From Candidatus Rokuibacteriota bacterium (GTDB lineage Bacteria; Methylomirabilota; Methylomirabilia; Rokubacteriales; CSP1-6): DNA of 8,536 bases. Shown here in pieces: positions 1 through 5,904 of the stretch. The notes beneath the pieces are model-generated. The model was not told where the DNA came from and did no database searches. It was given only the letters and a program-made list of their open reading frames with translations. The position numbers were made by a program, and so were the translations under genes. The stretch lies in the NCBI GenBank assembly GCA_003221435.1, contig QHRS01000041.1:1-8536 (forward strand), written 5' to 3'. The number at the start of each line of letters is the position of its first letter. Positions within the stretch are counted from its first letter, which is position 1.

Positions 1-1
1 C

Positions 2-343
2 GCGGTGATTTTCCCCGCGATCGTCATGCGCAACATCTACATTCTCCCGGGCGTGCCCGAGATCTTCCGGCAGAAGTTCGAGGCGCTGCGCGAGCGCTTC
101 CGCGACGAGCCGTTCCACCTGAAGAGCGTATTCGTGAGCATGAGCGAGGGCACCCTCGCGGACTTTCTCAACGAGCTGCTGCGAATCTATCCGGAGCTGC
201 TGCTCGGCTCCTACCCCGAGTTCTCCAACCCGGACTACAAGGTCAAGGTCACGCTCGAGTCGAGGGATCTCGCGTATCTCAGCAAGGCCCTGGACGATTT
301 CCTCGGCCGTCTGCCGCCAAGCGCGATCGTCAGGGTGGAATAG
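2..343 (+). CDS. Molybdopterin-binding (MoaB/CinA N-terminal-like) protein, 3' part
   Basis: The reading frame is already open at the left edge (codons from base 2) and ends in TAG at 341-343, so this is the C-terminal ~113 residues of a gene that begins outside the window. The piece RNIYILPGVPEIFRQKFEAL is the signature of the MoaB/Mog-like fold as found in the N-terminal domain of CinA and in FLAD1-type proteins: a short strand followed by PGVPE and an amphipathic helix. The rest (YPELLLGSYPEF, then KVKVTLES and a terminal helix) matches the small alpha/beta extension that follows in those stand-alone proteins. No CinA deamidase domain follows. The exact substrate is not known; the family binds molybdopterin or nucleotide-like ligands. 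Only 17 nt separate it from the flavoprotein gene, so the two may be co-transcribed, although no functional link to sulfur oxidation is evident. An internal GTG at position 5 is not a credible start. Confidence 0.75.
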   Translation, partial: AVIFPAIVMRNIYILPGVPEIFRQKFEALRERFRDEPFHLKSVFVSMSEGTLADFLNELLRIYPELLLGSYPEFSNPDYKVKVTLESRDLAYLSKALDDFLGRLPPSAIVRVE

Positions 344-360
344 AAAGAGAGGACCAGGCC

Positions 361-1647
361 ATGCGCACCTATCGAATGGACCGACGGGGGTTCCTCAAGA
401 CCGCGACGGTGGGACTCGGGGCGGCGGTGTCGCTGACCGCGACGCGGTCGAGCGCCCACCACATGAACCAGTCGGCCCTGCCGGCGCCGTCCGGGCCGCG
501 GGTCGTCATCGTCGGGGGCGGCTTCGGCGGCAACTTCACCGCGGTGACGTTGCGGAAGCTCGCCACGAACGCCGAGATCGTGGTGATCGAGCGGCACCCG
601 TTCTTCATCTCGGGCCCCGCGTCGATGGAGTACGTCTTCGGCCTCGCGAGCCTCGACGACATCTCCCGGGGCTACCGGCCGCTCATGGCGCAGGGGATTA
701 AGGTGCTGAAGGCCGAGGTCGAGGGCGTCGAGCCGGGCGCGAACCACGTCTTCACGTCCGCCGGGAGAGTGGACTACACGCACCTCTGCATCACGACCGG
801 CACCCGCCTCGCGTACGAGGACATCGCCGGCCTGCGGGAGCACCCGGAGGAGAACACGCATCCGTACGACAAATCCACGATCGTCGACATGCGGCGGCGG
901 CTCGACGCCTACCGGGGCGGCACGATCCTCCTCGGCGTCCCGCCGGCGCCGTTCAAGTGCCCGCCGGGGCCGTACGAGATCGCGCTCCTCCTGGCCGAGC
1001 GCATCAAGAAGAACAACATCAACGGCAGGGTGCTGCTCGTCGACGCCAACGGTGCGCCGCAGCCGCCCGGCGTCGCGCAGGGGTTCAGCGACGCGATCTC
1101 GATCACCCGGGCGGATCAGATCGAGTACGTGACCAACCAGAAGATCACCGCGATCGACGTCGGCGCGAAGACCGTGACGACCGACAAGGGACAGTCGTAC
1201 AAGTACGACCTCCTCAGCATCATCCCGCCCAACAAGGCCGCCCTCTTCATCAAGGAGGCCGGGCTCGGCGACGCGTTCGTGGAGGTCGATCCGGGGACGT
1301 TCAAGTCCACGAAGGTCGAAAACGTCTACGCGGTCGGCGACGCCGCGCGCACGCCGTTCACGAAGAGCGCCTACGTGGCGTCGCGCTCGGGCAAGATCGT
1401 GGCCCACACGATCGCCGCCGCGCTCGGCGCCTCGCCGCCGCCGCCCCCGGACCTGCACAACATCTGCTATCCGTACGTCGCGAGCGACAAGACGCTCATG
1501 GTGCGCGCCGACTGGACCGTGACGCGCGAGGACGGCAAGCCCAAGGTCAACGTCAAGGGCGCGGCCGACAACAAGCCGAGCGACACGGGCGTCGAGCTCC
1601 GCCGGGCGTGGGAGAGCGGGCTCTGGCGCGAGATGTTCGGGGCCTGA
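361..1647 (+). CDS. fccB: FccB/SoxF-like sulfide dehydrogenase flavoprotein, Tat-exported
   Basis: 428 residues, ATG preceded by a purine-rich AGAGAGG about 8 nt upstream. Residues 7-13 (DRRGFLK) plus a small-residue hydrophobic stretch to about 32 form a Tat signal. RVVIVGGGFGG (47-57) is the FAD Rossmann loop and VYAVGDAA (322-329) the second FAD-contacting motif. FKCPPGPYE (C200) and NICYPYVA (C369) match the two cysteines that form the redox-active disulfide in flavocytochrome c sulfide dehydrogenase, and the C-terminal FCSD flavin-binding domain is complete to the end. The family takes electrons from sulfide or sulfane sulfur through the disulfide to FAD and then to a cytochrome c subunit. 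In Allochromatium FccB a cysteine in YYTCYLSNE links FAD covalently; the matching stretch here is FFISGPASME (81-90) with no cysteine, so FAD is probably not covalently bound. No cytochrome subunit gene lies beside it; the next gene, 17 nt on, is Rieske-like. SoxF, which reactivates SoxYZ, is the other close assignment and suits the neighbourhood. Confidence 0.88.
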   Translation: MRTYRMDRRGFLKTATVGLGAAVSLTATRSSAHHMNQSALPAPSGPRVVIVGGGFGGNFTAVTLRKLATNAEIVVIERHPFFISGPASMEYVFGLASLDDISRGYRPLMAQGIKVLKAEVEGVEPGANHVFTSAGRVDYTHLCITTGTRLAYEDIAGLREHPEENTHPYDKSTIVDMRRRLDAYRGGTILLGVPPAPFKCPPGPYEIALLLAERIKKNNINGRVLLVDANGAPQPPGVAQGFSDAISITRADQIEYVTNQKITAIDVGAKTVTTDKGQSYKYDLLSIIPPNKAALFIKEAGLGDAFVEVDPGTFKSTKVENVYAVGDAARTPFTKSAYVASRSGKIVAHTIAAALGASPPPPPDLHNICYPYVASDKTLMVRADWTVTREDGKPKVNVKGAADNKPSDTGVELRRAWESGLWREMFGA

Positions 1648-1664
1648 GCGCCGAGCGCGGGGCC

Positions 1665-2327
1665 GTGGACCGGAGGGCCTTCGTCAAGGGCTGCGTGTTC
1701 GGCGTCGGGCTGATCTGCGAGGCGAGGCGGGTGGAGGCGGCGCCCCCCGCGGAGTACCCGCGCGTCACGCTCGCCGACGCTGCCGGCGCGCCCCTCCGGC
1801 CCTCGGCGCTCGCGCCCCACGAGGCGTACTGCTTCTTCTATCCCTACGTGAGCACCCCATGCCTGCTGCTCGACATGGAGACGCCGGTTCCGCCGGCTCT
1901 ACCGGTGCCCGGAGACACGCGGCCGGGCGGTGTCGGGCCGCGGGCCTCGATCGTGGGCTACACCGCGATCTGTTCCGACCAGTTGAGCCACCCAAACGCC
2001 GGGTTCTCGCCGATTCATTACCTCGCCCCGGGCCAGCGCGATGCGCTCGTGCGCGACCGCGATCGACTGATCGTGTGCTGCGCGCACTCGAGCGCGTTCG
2101 ATCCGGCGGCCGGCGGGCGCGTGGCCCAGAGCCCGGCGCGCCTGCCGCTCGCGTCTATCGTGCTCGAGTGGAACGCGGCGTCCGATGCGCTCTTCGCCAC
2201 CGCCGTCCGGGGGCCGGACAGCTTCGAGCGCTTCTTCACGGCGTTCGACCGGGAGCGAACCCTCGTCGCCGGGCCGGCCCGGGTGGTCCCGCTCAGCGCG
2301 TACTCGCGCAAGGTGGCCACATGCTGA
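1665..2327 (+). CDS. Small Tat-exported Rieske-like protein with degenerate ligand motif
   Basis: 220 residues from a GTG at 1665. This start is chosen because it lies 17 nt after the flavoprotein stop and gives a complete Tat signal, DRRAFVKG (2-9), followed by a hydrophobic stretch and a likely cleavage near VEAAPPA. YPYVSTPCLLLD (59-70) and the pair AICSDQLSHP (101-110) and CCAHSSAFDP (138-147) resemble the small Rieske-like proteins found beside sulfur-oxidation flavoproteins. A standard Rieske site is C-x-H plus C-x2-H. The second half is present (C138..H141), but in the first half the histidine position is aspartate (C103-S-D105), with a histidine a few residues later (H109). Either the cluster has an unusual ligand or this copy is altered. 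Its role is inferred to be electron transfer between the flavoprotein and the SoxYZ carrier or an external acceptor. The last 7 nt overlap the start of soxYZ (ATGCTGA), which implies translational coupling. Confidence 0.75.
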   Translation: MDRRAFVKGCVFGVGLICEARRVEAAPPAEYPRVTLADAAGAPLRPSALAPHEAYCFFYPYVSTPCLLLDMETPVPPALPVPGDTRPGGVGPRASIVGYTAICSDQLSHPNAGFSPIHYLAPGQRDALVRDRDRLIVCCAHSSAFDPAAGGRVAQSPARLPLASIVLEWNAASDALFATAVRGPDSFERFFTAFDRERTLVAGPARVVPLSAYSRKVATC

Positions 2328-3052
2328 CGCGGCGGGCCTTCATGGCCGGCGCGGCCGCGGTGTTGTGCGTCCCGCGCCGGGCGGCGGCCGGAGATGCCGT
2401 GCCGCGGCTCGACCTGCCGATCCTCACCGAGGACCCGAGCGCGGTCCCGGTGATCGTGTGGGTCGAGCATCCGATGGACCCGGGCCACTACATCCGCTCG
2501 CTTCATGTCACGCTGCCGACGGATCCGGTCCCCGACAAGGGGACCTACGCCTTCACGCCGCTCTCCGGCCGCGCGTGGCTGTCGTTCCAGATGCGGTCGG
2601 GCGCGGGCGGTACCGTCGTCGCCGACGCCGAAGACACACGCGGCGGCCGCTTCACGGCGAGGGGCGAGGTGCGCGTGGCTGAGGGCGGCTGCGGCGTCGC
2701 GCCCGACAAGATCAACAAGGAGCGCGCGGGCAATGCCGTGATCAGGATTCCCCGCTCATACCGCGTCGGCGAGATCGTGGAGGTGCGGGCGAGGATCGAC
2801 CACTCGTCACACACGGGGCTCGTGTTCCGGAACGGCAACTACGTCCGCGAGATGCCCGCATACTACCTCACCCGGATGCTCGCCACCTTCGGCGGCGTGC
2901 CCGTCTGCGATTTCAAGCTGACGTCCGCGGTGAGCCCGAACCCGCTCATCCGCTTCAACCTGAAGGTGCCCGGGCCGGGCACGCTGACCATCGTGTGGAA
3001 GAACAGCGACGGCAAGAGCTGGGAGGCGGTGCAACAGATCACGCCGGTATAG
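2321..3052 (+). CDS. soxYZ: Fused SoxY-SoxZ sulfur carrier protein, Tat-exported
   Basis: 243 residues. TRRAFMAG (3-10) and an alanine-rich stretch to about 24 form a Tat signal. Residues about 30-124 are SoxY-like and end in EGGCG (121-125), the motif whose cysteine (C124 here) carries the sulfur substrate in the Sox pathway. Residues about 137-243 are SoxZ-like: AVIRIPRSYRVGEIVEVRA, the HSSHTGLVFRNG segment, YYLTRMLATFGGVPVCDFKL and a final beta strand with TLTIVWKNSDGKSWE. In classical Sox systems SoxY and SoxZ are separate chains and GGCGG is at the very end of SoxY; here the cysteine arm is an internal linker of about 12 residues leading into the SoxZ half. Single-chain SoxYZ proteins are known, for example those associated with quinoprotein dehydrogenases, so the fusion alone is not new. 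The start overlaps the Rieske-like gene by 7 nt. No soxA, soxX, soxB or soxC is in the window. A hairpin element follows 4 nt after the TAG. Confidence 0.9.
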   Translation: MLTRRAFMAGAAAVLCVPRRAAAGDAVPRLDLPILTEDPSAVPVIVWVEHPMDPGHYIRSLHVTLPTDPVPDKGTYAFTPLSGRAWLSFQMRSGAGGTVVADAEDTRGGRFTARGEVRVAEGGCGVAPDKINKERAGNAVIRIPRSYRVGEIVEVRARIDHSSHTGLVFRNGNYVREMPAYYLTRMLATFGGVPVCDFKLTSAVSPNPLIRFNLKVPGPGTLTIVWKNSDGKSWEAVQQITPV

Positions 3053-3056
3053 AAAA

Positions 3057-3127
3057 TCGAAGGGGGCCTCGGCGGCCCCCTCCGAGCCTCCCCCAGAACC
3101 GCATTGCGCCGGCAAAGCCGGCGCTCG
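3057..3127 (+). repeat. 71-nt hairpin-rich element, copy A
   Basis: This stretch is the reverse complement of 5830-5900 with 69 of 71 bases identical; the differences are at 3060 (A here, G in copy B read in the same sense) and one base in the spacer between the hairpins. It contains two hairpins: one around 3058-3084 and a perfect 8-bp stem GCGCCGGC/GCCGGCGC with an AAA loop at 3106-3124, separated by a pyrimidine-rich spacer. It begins 4 nt after the TAG of soxYZ and lies between convergent genes. Its identity as a dispersed (REP/BIME-like) element is inference from two copies in one window. Confidence 0.85.
3058..3084 (+). terminator. GC-rich hairpin after soxYZ, probable terminator
   Basis: An 8-bp stem (AGGGGGCC at 3061-3068 with GGCCCCCT at 3074-3081, loop TCGGC), extended by two more pairs beyond one A-C mismatch. 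It sits right behind the soxYZ stop, where a terminator is expected, and faces the oppositely oriented transporter gene. There is no U-run after the stem on either strand, so it is not a canonical intrinsic terminator; stopping or 3'-end protection is inferred from position. Confidence 0.5.
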
Positions 3128-3171
3128 GGGGCAGGTATTTCCACGGGCTAGACGCGGAGGCAGAGGCGAAC

Positions 3172-4170
3172 TTACTGCGGATTGCGCAGGAAGAGGAACC
3201 AGACAGCGGCGTAGGCGCCGGCCCACATCGAGGCGAATGCGGTGAGGCTGCCGAGGGCGAGGGTGGCGCCGTTCGTGAGCCCCTGCGTGACGTTGCAGCC
3301 CTCGCCGACGATCGCGCTGGCGCCCATCAGGAGCCCGCCCGCGAAGATCGTGACGAGGCTCCACCCCGGCGGCAGCTTCCACCTGAACTCGCGCGCGCGC
3401 CAGGCGCCGATGAACGCGCCCGCCACCACACCGGGGAGGAGCACCATGCCCCACGTCGCGCGGTTCGGATACCCGACGAGCGGGTAGGAGAGGGCATTGC
3501 CGGTATTCGAGGCGAACGTGATGCCGGTTAGCGAGCCGCCGAACGACGACGCCCACCAGCCGGCGGCGATGAGAATACCGATGACCGTCCCGGTCAGGGG
3601 CCAGCGCCACTTGCCGTGCTCGGCCTCGGGCCGCCCGCGCCAGACGAGCAGCGCGGCGCCCGCCGCGATCACCGCGATCAGGACCCAGGGTGAGACGCCG
3701 AGCACGCCCGGCAGCGTCGGCGCGGCGCCGCCGACGGTGATGCTCGGCTCCTGAAGCCGGCGCCGGAGCGGGGCGAGGACGCCGACGCTCGCCGTCGTGG
3801 CGCCGAGGCCGAAGCCGAAGAGCACCACCCACGCGCCGATGGCGCCCTCACCGACGCGATACCAGGTGCTGCCGGCGCAGCCGCCTGCCATGATCATCCC
3901 GGCGCCGAACACGAAGCCGCCGGTGAGGTTCGCGACCCAGTGAAAGGGCCGGATCGGGACCTCGATGAGGCCGAGCGCCCCGAGGGCGTGGACGCCGATC
4001 GCGGCGACGACGAGCGCGAGCAGATACGCGCGGACGATCGTGGCGTCGCCGAACAGGTAGAGGTTCGAGAGCGCGCGGGTCAGACAGAAGCCCCCGCGCT
4101 GGGCGGCGTATCCGAACGCGCCGCCGGTGAGCAGCGCGGAGACGTAGAAAGGCCAGACGGGCTCGTCCAT
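3172..4170 (-). CDS. YeeE/YedE (TsuA-like) sulfur-compound transporter
   Basis: 332 residues, ATG at 4170, TAA at 3172. It is strongly hydrophobic, with about nine to ten membrane segments in two repeated halves, the typical length and layout of the YeeE/YedE family. There are exactly three cysteines, each in a family motif: QRGGFC (C29), MAGGCAGS (C98) and GEGCNVTQG (C292). In the characterised Spirochaeta thermophila thiosulfate transporter, three conserved cysteines line the path and are needed for thiosulfate uptake, so all three being kept here supports transport of thiosulfate or a related reduced sulfur species at the inner membrane. The specific substrate is not proven. The gene converges on the soxYZ operon across the 71-nt element and diverges from the methyltransferase gene, leaving an 85-nt shared upstream region. 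No strong ribosome-binding site is visible. Since SoxYZ works in the periplasm, this transporter may serve sulfur assimilation or export rather than the Sox reaction itself. Confidence 0.88.
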   Translation of the reverse strand: MDEPVWPFYVSALLTGGAFGYAAQRGGFCLTRALSNLYLFGDATIVRAYLLALVVAAIGVHALGALGLIEVPIRPFHWVANLTGGFVFGAGMIMAGGCAGSTWYRVGEGAIGAWVVLFGFGLGATTASVGVLAPLRRRLQEPSITVGGAAPTLPGVLGVSPWVLIAVIAAGAALLVWRGRPEAEHGKWRWPLTGTVIGILIAAGWWASSFGGSLTGITFASNTGNALSYPLVGYPNRATWGMVLLPGVVAGAFIGAWRAREFRWKLPPGWSLVTIFAGGLLMGASAIVGEGCNVTQGLTNGATLALGSLTAFASMWAGAYAAVWFLFLRNPQ

Positions 4171-4220
4171 GGCTCGTTATGCTATCCGCACCGCCGGGGC
4201 GAGTAAATCGACCCGAGGGT

Positions 4221-4253
4221 TTGTTTTCCTCCGCTCGCGCTTCAACTTACAAT
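4221..4253 (+). promoter_or_regulatory. Possible promoter for the methyltransferase gene
   Basis: TACAAT at 4248-4253 is one base from the -10 consensus and stands in an AT-richer patch of otherwise GC-rich DNA. Possible -35 elements are TTGTTT (4221-4226, 21-nt spacer, long) or TTTTCC (4224-4229, 18-nt spacer, weak). Transcription would begin close to 4260, almost on the start codon, so the message would be nearly leaderless. The region is the divergent gap between the transporter and the methyltransferase. Confidence 0.3.
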
Positions 4254-4255
4254 CA

Positions 4256-4999
4256 ATGCCGGAGATGTACGAGCTCAAGCTCGATCCGTACAGCAGCCAC
4301 TCTGTGATCCTCCGGCTGGTGGGCGAGGGGCGCGGCCGCCGGCTCTTGGACGTCGGCGCGGCCGGCGGGCTCCTGAGCCGGCCCTTCACCCAGCGCGGCT
4401 GGCGCGTGACCGCGATCGAGCGCGACCCCGAGCAGGCTGCGGCCGGCAGGGCGTATTGCGAGCGGATGATCGTCGCGGATCTCGATCGCGGGATCCCGGC
4501 GCTCGACGAGATGTTCGACGTGATCGTCTACGGCGACGTGCTCGAGCACCTGGTCGATCCGTCGCGTGTGCTCGTCGCGCTCAACGAGCGGCTCGCGCCC
4601 GGGGGCGAGGTCGTGCTGTCGATCCCGAACGTCGCGCATCTGTGGGTCCGCCTGTCGCTCCTGCTCGGGCGGTTCGAGTACGCCGGCCGCGGCATTCTCG
4701 ACCGCACCCACGTCCGCTTCTTCACGGAGCGCTCGCTGCGCGCGCTACTCGCCGACGCGGGGCTGCGCGTCGTGCACCTGGAGCCCACGCCGGTGCCGCT
4801 CCCGCAGGTGGTGCCGCCGAGGTTCCACGGCGCGTGGCTCGACGGGGTGCACGCGGCCAGCGCCGCCGCCGCGCGCGCCTTCCGCCGGCTGCTGGGCTAT
4901 CAGTTCGTCGTCGTCGCGCGGCCTGCGCCGACCGGCGGTTCGAGCCGCGCGACGGCGGAGAGGACGGTGCAAGGCCGCCGCGAGGCGAGGGCCGAGTAG
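4256..4999 (+). CDS. Class I SAM-dependent methyltransferase
   Basis: 247 residues from ATG 4256 (MPEMYELKLD). The frame is open further upstream to 4169, but that part overlaps the start of the divergent transporter gene and looks non-coding; ATG 4265 (MYELKLD) is an alternative start. RLLDVGAAGGLLS (29-41) is motif I of the Rossmann methyltransferase fold, AIERDP (53-58) carries the acidic residue that binds the ribose of SAM, FDVIVYGDVLEHLVDP (87-102) is the motif II/post-motif region, and LAPGGEVVLSIPNV (113-126) follows as motif III. ILDRTHVRFFTERSLRALLADAGL (147-170) is typical of the UbiG/Methyltransf_23 type found in cell-surface polysaccharide and lipid gene clusters. The acceptor is unknown. 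The next gene, 17 nt downstream, is a GT2 glycosyltransferase, which suggests joint work on a glycan or lipid-linked sugar. The last ~25 residues are a low-complexity, charged tail. Confidence 0.85.
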   Translation: MPEMYELKLDPYSSHSVILRLVGEGRGRRLLDVGAAGGLLSRPFTQRGWRVTAIERDPEQAAAGRAYCERMIVADLDRGIPALDEMFDVIVYGDVLEHLVDPSRVLVALNERLAPGGEVVLSIPNVAHLWVRLSLLLGRFEYAGRGILDRTHVRFFTERSLRALLADAGLRVVHLEPTPVPLPQVVPPRFHGAWLDGVHAASAAAARAFRRLLGYQFVVVARPAPTGGSSRATAERTVQGRREARAE

Positions 5000-5016
5000 A
5001 TGGAGGCCGAGCGGTA

Positions 5017-5790
5017 ATGGCGGAGCCGGCGAAGCCGAAGGTCGTCGTGGTCATGCCCGCGTACAACGCGGGCCAGACGCTCCGCATGACGTACGAGGAG
5101 CTGCCGAAGGACACGATCAGCCTCGTGATCCTGGTCGACGACGGATCTACCGACGCGACGCTCGAGATCGCGCGCGAGCTGAATCTCCACATCTTCGTCC
5201 ACAACCGCAACTACGGTTACGGCGCCAACCAGAAAACGTGCTACGCGGAGGCGCTCCGCGCGGGGGCGGACATCGTCGTCATGGTCCACCCCGACTACCA
5301 GTACGACCCGACCCTCGTGCCGCAGATCATCGAGCCGATCGTGCGGGGCGAGGCCGACGTGGTGCTGGGCTCGCGACTCAAGAGCGGCTCGGCGCTCGCG
5401 CAGGGCATGCCATGGTGGAAGTTCATCGCCAACAGGTTCCTGACGCGTCTCGAGAACCGCGCGTTCGGCCTCTCGCTGTCCGAATACCACACCGGCTACC
5501 GCGGGTTCCGGCGCGAGGTCCTCGAGACCGTGAACTTCACGGCGAACTCGGACAGCTTCATCTTCGACCAGGAGATCATCGGGCAGGTGGTGGCGGCCAG
5601 GTTCCGGATCGCGGAGATCGCGGTGCCGACCCGCTACTTCCCGGAGGCTTCCTCCGCGAGCTTCATCGACTCCACGATCTACGGGCTCAGGATCCTCTCC
5701 GTGCTCTTCTGGTTCACGCTGAACCGCCGGGGGATCCGGCGCTCGCGCCGCTTCGACAGCCTTCGGGCGCGTTATACCCGGCTGCCGTGA
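5017..5790 (+). CDS. GT2 family glycosyltransferase (DPM1/DpgT-like)
   Basis: 257 residues, ATG at 5017 with TGGAGG about 10 nt upstream (5001-5006). The GT-A fold motifs are in order: VVVVMPAYNAGQTL (9-22), ILVDDGSTDAT (38-48) for the nucleotide, NRNYGYGANQKTCYAEAL (63-80), and VMVHPDYQYDP (88-98). In this last motif the metal-binding DxD appears as the HPDYQYDP form common in this subgroup. DVVLGSR (114-120) and YHTGYRGFRREVL (157-169) match the acceptor-side motifs of dolichyl-phosphate-mannose-synthase-like enzymes. It probably transfers a sugar from a nucleotide donor to a lipid phosphate or glycan at the cytoplasmic face. There is no C-terminal pair of membrane helices; residues 220-237 are only moderately hydrophobic. 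It sits 17 nt after the methyltransferase gene, so they are likely one transcription unit, ending before the second 71-nt element. Donor and acceptor cannot be read from the sequence. Confidence 0.88.
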   Translation: MAEPAKPKVVVVMPAYNAGQTLRMTYEELPKDTISLVILVDDGSTDATLEIARELNLHIFVHNRNYGYGANQKTCYAEALRAGADIVVMVHPDYQYDPTLVPQIIEPIVRGEADVVLGSRLKSGSALAQGMPWWKFIANRFLTRLENRAFGLSLSEYHTGYRGFRREVLETVNFTANSDSFIFDQEIIGQVVAARFRIAEIAVPTRYFPEASSASFIDSTIYGLRILSVLFWFTLNRRGIRRSRRFDSLRARYTRLP

Positions 5791-5829
5791 GGCTTGCGCC
5801 CTGGCTATCGATCTGGGAGTGTCTGACGT

Positions 5830-5900
5830 CGAGCGCCGGCTTTGCCGGCGCAATGCGATTCTGGGGGAGGCTCGGAGGGGGCCGCCGAGGCCCCCTCCGA
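5830..5900 (-). repeat. 71-nt hairpin-rich element, copy B (inverted)
   Basis: Reverse complement of 3057-3127 with two mismatches. Read on the minus strand it starts 4 nt after the TAG of the CoA-transferase B gene (5905-5907), the same 4-nt spacing as copy A after soxYZ. It lies between convergent genes, as copy A does. It contains a perfect 11-bp stem at 5873-5899 and a perfect 8-bp stem with a TTT loop (plus strand) at 5833-5851. Confidence 0.85.
5873..5899 (-). terminator. 11-bp GC-rich hairpin after the CoA-transferase operon
   Basis: A perfect stem CGGAGGGGGCC/GGCCCCCTCCG with a 5-nt loop. The one stem mismatch of copy A is paired here. It lies directly behind the last gene of the minus-strand operon and also faces the end of the glycosyltransferase gene, so it could serve both strands. 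No U-run follows, so the terminator function is inferred from position. Confidence 0.5.
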
Positions 5901-5904
5901 TGAT

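Noticed and set aside
235..1458. A long open frame on the minus strand (407 codons) opposite the flavoprotein gene
   Set aside because: Its product is arginine-rich low-complexity sequence with no domain, typical of the antisense frame of a GC-rich gene; the plus-strand frame has clear FCSD motifs.
957..1664. Upstream open extension of the Rieske-like gene
   Set aside because: It overlaps the flavoprotein out of frame and is low-complexity; the GTG at 1665 gives a clean Tat signal.
3057..3127. CRISPR repeat or insertion-sequence end
   Set aside because: Only two copies 2.7 kb apart in inverted orientation, no spacers, no transposase and no target-site duplication seen.
4456..5016. Upstream open extension of the glycosyltransferase gene
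   Set aside because: It is an out-of-frame shadow of the methyltransferase; ATG 5017 has a ribosome-binding site and starts just before the first GT2 motif.
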